DNA of 36,430 nt from Rhodoferax sp. (GTDB taxonomy: Bacteria > Pseudomonadota > Gammaproteobacteria > Burkholderiales > Burkholderiaceae_C), in the NCBI GenBank assembly GCA_030685025.1, contig JAUXWC010000171.1:1-36430 (forward strand), given 5' to 3'. Made by a program: the position numbers and the translations under genes. Numbering within the stretch: position 1 is the first letter of the stretch; the number at the start of each line of letters is the position of its first letter. The notes beneath the pieces were generated by a model that was not told where the DNA came from, searched no databases, and saw nothing but the letters and a program-made list of their open reading frames with translations. Shown here piece after piece: positions 31,603 to 36,430 of the stretch.

Positions 31603-31989
31603 TCAGGATGGCGGGCGCAAGTTCGGATCGGGGGCGCTCGTCAGCCGGGACAACAACCGATCGCAGACATCGGTGTCGATGATGCACACCACGTGTGCGG
31701 TGATAGTCTCCCGGCGTTGCAGCCGGGTGCCGCGCGGCAGGCTCCACGCGCCGTTGACCAGAAACGTGTGGGTGTCGGTCTGGATTTGTGTCGTCATGCC
31801 AAAGCCACCAACGAAGTTGATGCTCTGCACCACACCAAGGTACTCGGTCTGCGGTGGGCCTTTCAGCCGGTCGATCAACTTGGAGGTCCACGGCCAGGCC
31901 ACGATGAAGGCAAACATCAGGAACAGCGCGGCGATGACATAGGGGGCCTCATTGGGGTAGTCGTCGGGAGGGGGTGGTTTTGTCGTCAT
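31603..31989 (-). CDS. Single-pass membrane protein of the AAA+ cluster
   Basis: 128 residues. A Pro-rich N-terminus, one membrane helix (YVIAALFLMFAFIVAWPW), then a domain of beta character that may be periplasmic (TEYLGVVQSINFVGGFGMTT onward). Not recognised. It follows the 135-aa gene by 84 bp in the same direction. The helix plus small domain resembles its neighbour at 32074, so the two may form one complex. Confidence 0.6.
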   Translation of the reverse strand: MTTKPPPPDDYPNEAPYVIAALFLMFAFIVAWPWTSKLIDRLKGPPQTEYLGVVQSINFVGGFGMTTQIQTDTHTFLVNGAWSLPRGTRLQRRETITAHVVCIIDTDVCDRLLSRLTSAPDPNLRPPS

Positions 31990-32073
31990 GGGGTAAGGAC
32001 TCTTGGTTGTGATGGGTAGTGATGGGTTGTGAGGAGTGGAAGCGGGCGCGCAGGCCAGTGCCGACCGTGCGGC

Positions 32074-32481
32074 CTACAGCAGCCGCGCGCACCGGTGCGC
32101 GTGATCACACAGGTAGCGGTCCTGGTTGCCGAGCAGTTCAACCGTCAAGGGCTTGCCTTTGACCAGGCTGATGCCCTGGTTGACGGCGTAGAAGCCGGTC
32201 TCGGTCTGCACCAACGTGCGCGTCGGGCAGCCGCTACTCAGGTTCACCGTCAGCACGGTGCCGGCTGACTCGGTTTCTTTGACGATTGCGCTCAGATGCC
32301 GGTCATAGAGGTACACCCCGGTCAGGGTGAAACCCAGCACGGCGGCGCTGAGAAGCAGGCACAGCACCATCGCGATGGCAACCCTTCGCTGTAGCCGCCC
32401 GAGAAAAGGTTGAGTCGAACGTGGCGCAACCGGGCTCGCCGCAGTGCATGGCTCGGGCCGGGAATCGTGCGGTGTGTTCAT
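32074..32481 (-). CDS. Single-pass membrane protein coupled to the AAA+ gene
   Basis: 135 residues. A cytosolic N-terminus of about 33 residues, one membrane helix (VAIAMVLCLLLSAAVLGFTL), then a domain with several Cys (SSGCPTRTLVQTETGFYAVN; DRYLCDHAHRC), presumably periplasmic. Its start overlaps the AAA+ stop by 4 bases (ATGA, 32478-32481), strong evidence for co-translation. Not recognised; in the matching pattern TGFYAVNxGxSLVKG is the most distinctive stretch. Confidence 0.65.
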   Translation of the reverse strand: MNTPHDSRPEPCTAASPVAPRSTQPFLGRLQRRVAIAMVLCLLLSAAVLGFTLTGVYLYDRHLSAIVKETESAGTVLTVNLSSGCPTRTLVQTETGFYAVNQGISLVKGKPLTVELLGNQDRYLCDHAHRCARLL

Positions 32482-34754
32482 GTATGCGCTCCGGGGTGTG
32501 GTGGATTGGTCAAGTCAGGCGCCAAGGCCAGTGGTCGATGCGCCGGCCTCGGGTGGAAGCCCATCGGGCTCTTGCCACCCGAGCGCAGTGCCAGCTCGGC
32601 CTTGCACGCAGTGGCCAGCGCACGGGCACTGTCGAAGGGCGCAAAGCGGTGCCGACGCGCCAGACAGGCGAAGTCGCCGGGCGTCAGCTCCGAGAGCTGC
32701 ACCAGGGCCTGTTCCGCCAAGCCATCGCGCGCCAGACCAAGTTCAGCGCACAGCCGCACAAAGCCGATCAATGCCTGCTGCGCCGTAAGCGACATGAACT
32801 CCACCTTGGCGTCCAGACGTCGCAGCACCGCGCCATCGAGTGCCGCCAGCCGGTTGGTCGCCAGCACCACCACACCCTCGAACTCGCCGAGTTGCTCCAG
32901 CAGCTCGTTCACCTGGCTCACTTCCCACGAGCGCACGGCATGGTCTCGGCCCAACAGCAGGCTGTCGGCTTCGTCGATGAACAACACCGCACCGTCCTGC
33001 ACAGCGGTCGAGAAGGCCTTGGCAATGCGCTGCTCGGTCTCACCGACCCAGGCGGCTAGCAAGTCGGACGCTCGCTTCTCCAACAAGGGTCGATCCAAGC
33101 GACGTGCCAGTTCGTGCGCGTAGGCGGTCTTGCCGGTGCCCGGTGCACCATGCAGCAAGATGCGGGCGCTACCACTGAGTGCAATGCCTTGCGCCAGGGC
33201 CACCAGATCGTGGCTGGCATTGACCAGTTCGGGTGTCCAACTGGCCTGGCTGCGTTGGCCCGGTCTCAGGTAGCGGCTCGCCTTGCCCGGCAGTCGGCGT
33301 TGCAGCCAGTGCTGACACAGCTCGGCATCCAGGGCGGCGCCAGCGTCCTTGGAGCGAGCGTGCAGAACCGCCATGCGGTCAATCAAGGCCGGGGTCAGCT
33401 CTGCAATGTCGGCCCACTGGTCACACTGCGCCTCACGGCACACCCCGGACAGGCGCGACCGCAGCATGGACAGGCGCACCGATCGCGGCATGGCATCAAA
33501 GCTCACCACCGCATCAAAGCGGCGCAACACCGCTGGGTCGAGCACTTGCGGGTGGTTCATGACCCAGATCACCGGGATGCGGGCCTCCTCCAGCAGGCGG
33601 TTCAGGCTGGCTCGGCGGTTGGCCATGCTGACCGCATCGTCGTCACTGGCGCCAGGCCCAAACTCGCTCTGGCTGCGAAACACGTCATCGGCTTCGTCGA
33701 ACACCAGCACGCCGCCCGGCGTGTGCTTGAGAAGGCTCAGCGCGAGGCGCAGATGGCTCAGGCGGTCTTCACCCGAGAGGGCGCTGCCATCGTCGTGCAA
33801 CACCACCAGCTCCAGAGCCTGAACGGCCGTCTGAGCCGGATGGTCCACCGACCCCGGCAGGGATGTCGGCGTTGACTGCAGCAGGGCGCGCACCCATTCG
33901 GTTTTGCCCAGACCCGGCGCACCACTGACCAACAGATGCCCGGCGGGCTGACCCTGGCTGGCACTTCTCAATGCTCCGCCCAGCCAGCATTGGGCCAGCC
34001 GGGTATCAAGCGTCATGTGCGCAAAGTCGGCCAGTGTGAGCTCGGTGGTACGCAGCGGCACCGCCAGATGCGACAGGATCAGCGCCGGCGCATCTTCATG
34101 AAACGGCAGCCGTTGCGCCAGCTTGCGCGGCAAATAGAGCAACTCGCCTAAGGCGCTGTGCTGGTACACCATGAAGCGCAGCAAGCCGCTGCCGAGCAGC
34201 CGTCCGTGCGTCTGCAGCGCTTTGGCGACCCCTTCACTGGGGGCCTGCAGCACCAGCGCCAGGGCGCTGATGACATCACCGTAGCCGATGTCACCCCAGA
34301 TCTCCACGGCCGAACGCAGCGGGCCAAACGTCTGTAAGGCCAGCGCAAATTCAAGAATGTCGCGTTCCAGCGCGTCCAGGCCGGCTGCGTGCGCCAGCCA
34401 GTTCAAGGTGCGCAGCATGCCGCAGTCCAAGACAGTGGGGGTGCAGGCGGGTCGTGCCGGGTCAGCCAGCCGTTGCAGCGCGGCCGAGACCGCCTGGCTT
34501 ACTGCAAGTGGACTGGCTGTGGGGTCTGCCAGCTCGGGCACACTCAGCAGCTCGGCGAAGGCGGCATGGTGCGGTGGACTGGTGTCGGCAGAAGTGGGCA
34601 TGACCCCGGCGCTGCCGAGGATGCGCAGCAGCCAGCAAGCCAGTCGGTCGCGGTAGGCCAGCCGGGCCTGGTTGCCGGGTTGATCGCGCCAGTACTCGGC
34701 CGCAGGCGTCGAGGGGCGATCGTTGAGCTGGTCGACGAGTCGATTTCTTTTCAT
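32478..34754 (-). CDS. Double AAA+ ATPase
   Basis: 758 residues, cytosolic. After an N-terminal helical region (1-260) come two AAA+ modules: Walker A GAPGLGKT (278-285) with Walker B VLVFDEADD (349-357), and Walker A GAPGTGKT (536-543) with Walker B VLFIDEADS (590-598). Arg-finger-like RRFD and RRLD follow each module. The second has a pore-loop-like segment (WVGETEQRIAKAF) as in CDC48/spastin-type unfoldases. It heads a leftward cluster with four small proteins, three with membrane helices; it probably remodels a membrane-bound target. No known system name is assigned. Confidence 0.85.
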   Translation of the reverse strand: MKRNRLVDQLNDRPSTPAAEYWRDQPGNQARLAYRDRLACWLLRILGSAGVMPTSADTSPPHHAAFAELLSVPELADPTASPLAVSQAVSAALQRLADPARPACTPTVLDCGMLRTLNWLAHAAGLDALERDILEFALALQTFGPLRSAVEIWGDIGYGDVISALALVLQAPSEGVAKALQTHGRLLGSGLLRFMVYQHSALGELLYLPRKLAQRLPFHEDAPALILSHLAVPLRTTELTLADFAHMTLDTRLAQCWLGGALRSASQGQPAGHLLVSGAPGLGKTEWVRALLQSTPTSLPGSVDHPAQTAVQALELVVLHDDGSALSGEDRLSHLRLALSLLKHTPGGVLVFDEADDVFRSQSEFGPGASDDDAVSMANRRASLNRLLEEARIPVIWVMNHPQVLDPAVLRRFDAVVSFDAMPRSVRLSMLRSRLSGVCREAQCDQWADIAELTPALIDRMAVLHARSKDAGAALDAELCQHWLQRRLPGKASRYLRPGQRSQASWTPELVNASHDLVALAQGIALSGSARILLHGAPGTGKTAYAHELARRLDRPLLEKRASDLLAAWVGETEQRIAKAFSTAVQDGAVLFIDEADSLLLGRDHAVRSWEVSQVNELLEQLGEFEGVVVLATNRLAALDGAVLRRLDAKVEFMSLTAQQALIGFVRLCAELGLARDGLAEQALVQLSELTPGDFACLARRHRFAPFDSARALATACKAELALRSGGKSPMGFHPRPAHRPLALAPDLTNPPHPGAHT

Positions 34755-35365
34755 GGGGTTGAGGTCTCTGCGTTCTGGATTGATCGGAAGTCATGCGCCT
34801 ACCCGCAACGCTGCACGCAGGTTCGCGGTGATGGCGTTCGGGCAGGCGCTGGGCGAATCGCGGCGGGTCAGAACAGCCTGAGTTGGCTTGTTGGCGGACT
34901 CGGGAAACGCCGGCGCAGCCGGTACGGTCGTGCTGGCGGATGCGAGGGCCAGTGGGGCGGTGCAGGGTTGGCGGTTGCCGGGTGATTGAGCTTGGGTACG
35001 CTACAAGCGTTTCGGTCGATGCGGGCAGGTTTGGAGTTCATGAGCTTCCTTGGATGGTTGGCTCGGCGTCGGTGGGAACGGGGTGTTCCGCTTGAAGACG
35101 ACGTCGGCCTGGAACCAAGGTGTCATGAAAATTTGGGAGCGCAAGTTTCTGTTGCGCCCGCCTTTGCAGGCTCATCGGGTGAGCCTTGAATGCGGGCGTG
35201 CACTGTGGACGATGGCTGCCACGGCGCGCAGGATCAAGCCCGAGGCACTGACTAAACGATCATGAAAACCTCTCCGCCCACGCTCACCCCGTGAGCCCGC
35301 CCCGTTTCAAACTGGCCACTTACGACATCGACGGACGATGCCGGGGCCAAGGAGAAGGAACTGAC
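34755..35365. other. Intergenic region upstream of the AAA+ gene
   Basis: About 610 bp in which no coding sequence has support. It should contain the promoter of the AAA+ cluster, but no boxed promoter of the common type is present. Confidence 0.35.
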
Positions 35366-35512
35366 ATGCTGCGAGAACAATGGGGTTTCGACTACACCGC
35401 TTCCCAACTGGGGCAAGCCGCCGCCACGAAACTGGCTTTCCATGAGGAGTGCATTGCCTGGTGGGTGGACAAGCGCAAGGCCAACAAGCACCGACGGCCA
35501 GACCGCCCTTGA
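35366..35512 (+). CDS. Small hypothetical protein
   Basis: 48 residues beginning MLREQWGFDYTASQLGQAAA and ending basic (DKRKANKHRRPDRP). A strong GGAGAAGGA ribosome-binding site lies 6 bases before the ATG; this decides the start, since a GTG at 35291 in the same frame has no such site. Not recognised. Confidence 0.45.
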   Translation: MLREQWGFDYTASQLGQAAATKLAFHEECIAWWVDKRKANKHRRPDRP

Positions 35513-35591
35513 ATGGCGCGTCCTCGGTGGGGTGCTGCAGCAGGAGCTTGCTGCTCCAGTCATGTTTGTCGCTATCGTAGGTTGGTGGGAA

Positions 35592-35611
35592 TATGGGCTG
35601 AGCAGCCCATA
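35592..35611. repeat. Perfect 9-bp inverted repeat
   Basis: TATGGGCTG, a 2-base centre, CAGCCCATA. It is flanked further out by GTGGGAATA (35585-35593) and TATTCCCAC (about 35638-35646). No T-run follows, so a terminator is unlikely. It lies about 75 bp before the tRNA-His fragment and could be a recombinase arm site (inference). Confidence 0.45.
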
Positions 35612-35685
35612 GAAACCGTGGGGTCGAAACAGCGCTTTATTCCCACGAATTCGCCGCAAACCTGTGTCATCGTTGGATTGTGTGA

Positions 35686-35735
35686 TGGGATTGTGATTCC
35701 TGTTGTCGTGGGTTCGAGCCCCATCAGCCACCCCA
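35686..35735 (+). tRNA. 3' fragment of tRNA-His (probable attachment-site scar)
   Basis: The segment carries an intact anticodon stem-loop with loop TTGTGAT (anticodon GTG, His), the variable region, a T arm (GTGGG/TTCGAGC/CCCAT) and the acceptor 3' strand CAGCCAC-C-CCA. The 5' acceptor strand and the D arm that should precede it are absent; upstream sequence is unrelated. Such a 3' fragment is the mark left by an element that integrated into the 3' half of a tRNA gene. Confidence 0.75.
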
Positions 35736-35746
35736 AGTAAATATTG

Positions 35747-35781
35747 AAGAGCTTGCTATTGATTCAGTAGCAGGCTCTTTT
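35747..35781 (+). terminator. Rho-independent terminator after the tRNA fragment
   Basis: Stem AAGAGCTTGCTA/TAGCAGGCTCTT (12 bp with one G-U pair), 9-base loop, then TT. It is probably the native terminator of the tRNA-His gene, retained beyond the attachment site. Confidence 0.7.
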
Positions 35782-35850
35782 CAATTGGGCTCCGTGTAGC
35801 CACCATGTAGCCGCTGGAACATAGTTTTGTACCAACCAGCAGCCCAAAAA

Positions 35851-35881
35851 ATAACCCCGGAGTTTTTAAGTCCGGGGTTAT
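35851..35881 (-). terminator. Terminator of the small leftward gene
   Basis: Perfect 11-bp stem ATAACCCCGGA/TCCGGGGTTAT with a 9-base loop. On the minus strand it is followed by a T-run (A-run 35845-35850 on the plus strand), directly after the stop codon at 35885. Confidence 0.8.
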
Positions 35882-35884
35882 TGG

Positions 35885-36025
35885 TCACCAGGTTGGCTTC
35901 AAATTGTTTGAGTTTGTAGGCTGGACGCCTGTTTGGTCGCTGACGTATTTCTGAGAAATCGTCAGGATCTTGCGCGCCGCTTTGGACTGCTTGTCCGAGA
36001 GCGAAATCTGAATTCTGGTCGCCAT
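35885..36025 (-). CDS. Small hypothetical protein in AT-richer DNA
   Basis: 46 residues: MATRIQISLSDKQSKAARKI, then LTISQKYVSDQTGVQPTNSN and NLKPTW. AAGGGG lies upstream of the ATG and a strong terminator directly downstream, which supports a real transcription unit. Not recognised; it may be cargo or a remnant of a mobile element. A longer overlapping frame on the same strand (35781-36095) runs through the terminator and is less likely. Confidence 0.45.
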   Translation of the reverse strand: MATRIQISLSDKQSKAARKILTISQKYVSDQTGVQPTNSNNLKPTW

Positions 36026-36128
36026 GCTCGCCCCTTTTCAGCTCGAAATCCACTGATTCGGGGTTTAGTGTAGGCGCCAGTTTAACTTTAGCCAACCTTA
36101 TTGTTTGGATTCATACGTATTAGTTGAA

Positions 36129-36305
36129 TTATTCCTTTGAAGTCGGCTTTCTAGCTCGATTCAGTCGCTCCATTCGGACGTGATCACTGAACCATTCCCG
36201 GTTGGCGTTTCCTGAAAGGTTCATGTCGCCTTTGCTGGCAGCAGCAAAGCTTCTCAGGGCGTAAAGCAGTGTCCGTTCTTCATTCGAAAACTCCCCGATG
36301 GCCAC
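36129..36305 (-). pseudogene. C-terminal gene fragment cut by IS-like DNA
   Basis: 58 codons from a GTG inside the IS-like repeat: MAIGEFSNEERTLLYALRSF, then AAASKGDMNLSGNANREWFS and DHVRMERLNRARKPTSKE. It looks like the end of a normal protein whose 5' part is missing; an in-frame stop lies just before the GTG. Not recognised. It could instead be a short intact gene. Confidence 0.4.
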
Positions 36306-36343
36306 TCAAAGTGCTCCACTTATGGCCAGTCAAACTGCTCCAC
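36298..36343. repeat. Two 22-bp direct repeats, IS21-like terminal repeats
   Basis: ATGGCCACTCAAAGTGCTCC-AC (36298-36319) and ATGGCCAGTCAAACTGCTCC-AC (36322-36343) differ at two positions and are two bases apart. Multiple short terminal repeats of this form are typical of IS21-family ends. The rest of any such element would lie to the right, beyond the window; no transposase is visible. Confidence 0.5.
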
Positions 36344-36430
36344 CCCGGCCACCGTAAATTGATGTGCTGACCTCGGCGCACCAGTAGTTCGGAGGTTACT
36401 GGCAGGACGTTACTTTCACCCCCTCACCTT

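Noticed and set aside
34389-34985. 198-codon plus-strand frame at the start of the AAA+ gene
   Set aside because: Antisense to the AAA+ coding region and continuing into intergenic DNA; no supported start or domain.

Overview
The window looks like a chromosomal stretch of a GC-rich betaproteobacterium, probably Burkholderiales and perhaps Comamonadaceae. The reasons are the base composition, the dispersed GTCATTGCGAGCG-type repeats, and typical families: DUF883/YqjE/YqjK trio, DUF1328, DUF3309, Csp-type copper protein, a three-repeat TolA-annotated family, and PEP-CTERM export. This placement is inference, because no rRNA or complete tRNA is present.

Layout, left to right. Bases 1-2200 hold the start of an FMN reductase, repeat clusters, an ice-binding-like PEP-CTERM protein and remnants of two genes that are intact further right. 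Bases 2204-5886 are a three-gene leftward operon (unknown 138-aa protein, double-domain KaiC-like ATPase, GGDEF-EAL protein), bracketed by two direct copies of a ketosynthase-3'-end/repeat segment. Bases 6188-10810 are a tightly overlapped five-gene operon (type III polyketide synthase, methyltransferase, FAD enzyme, ACP, ketosynthase) that resembles phenolic-lipid pathways. Bases 11023-20652 are a stress and envelope region: Csp copper storage, lipoproteins, a flavodoxin-like reductase, a PQQ-type dehydrogenase followed by an alternative oxidase, a DUF2384-like protein, a collagen-like lipoprotein, DUF3309, a phospholipase-D family lipoprotein, YqjD/E/K-like membrane proteins and DUF1328. Bases 20849-23312 hold a divergent histidine kinase/LuxR regulator pair and a single-domain receiver. 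Bases 23751-26998 hold envelope proteins: a beta/gamma-crystallin plus glycine-zipper protein, a Cys-repeat periplasmic protein, OmpA and a coiled coil. Bases 27009-30441 are two tandem paralogous exported proteins with a caspase/CHAT-like His...Cys pattern and a helical C-terminal half. Bases 31110-34754 hold a double AAA+ ATPase followed by four small proteins. The right end (35686-36430) has a 3' fragment of tRNA-His, probably an attachment-site scar, then AT-richer DNA with IS-like repeats.

The most striking result is regulatory. About ten transcription starts on both strands share one architecture: a 14-bp palindrome GTKCG-N4-CGMAC overlapping a weak -35 (nnGAC), usually a 17-bp spacer, and a -10 of the form nAnnnT. 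The palindrome centre lies about 41.5 bp upstream of the predicted start. This is the geometry of class II CRP/FNR-family activation, but the box sequence is not that of FNR or CRP. The sites precede both flavin reductases, the PQQ dehydrogenase-AOX pair, the polyketide operon, Csp, the DUF2384-like gene, the collagen-like/DUF3309/phospholipase group, OmpA and a coiled-coil gene. Most of the central window may therefore be one stress or low-oxygen regulon.
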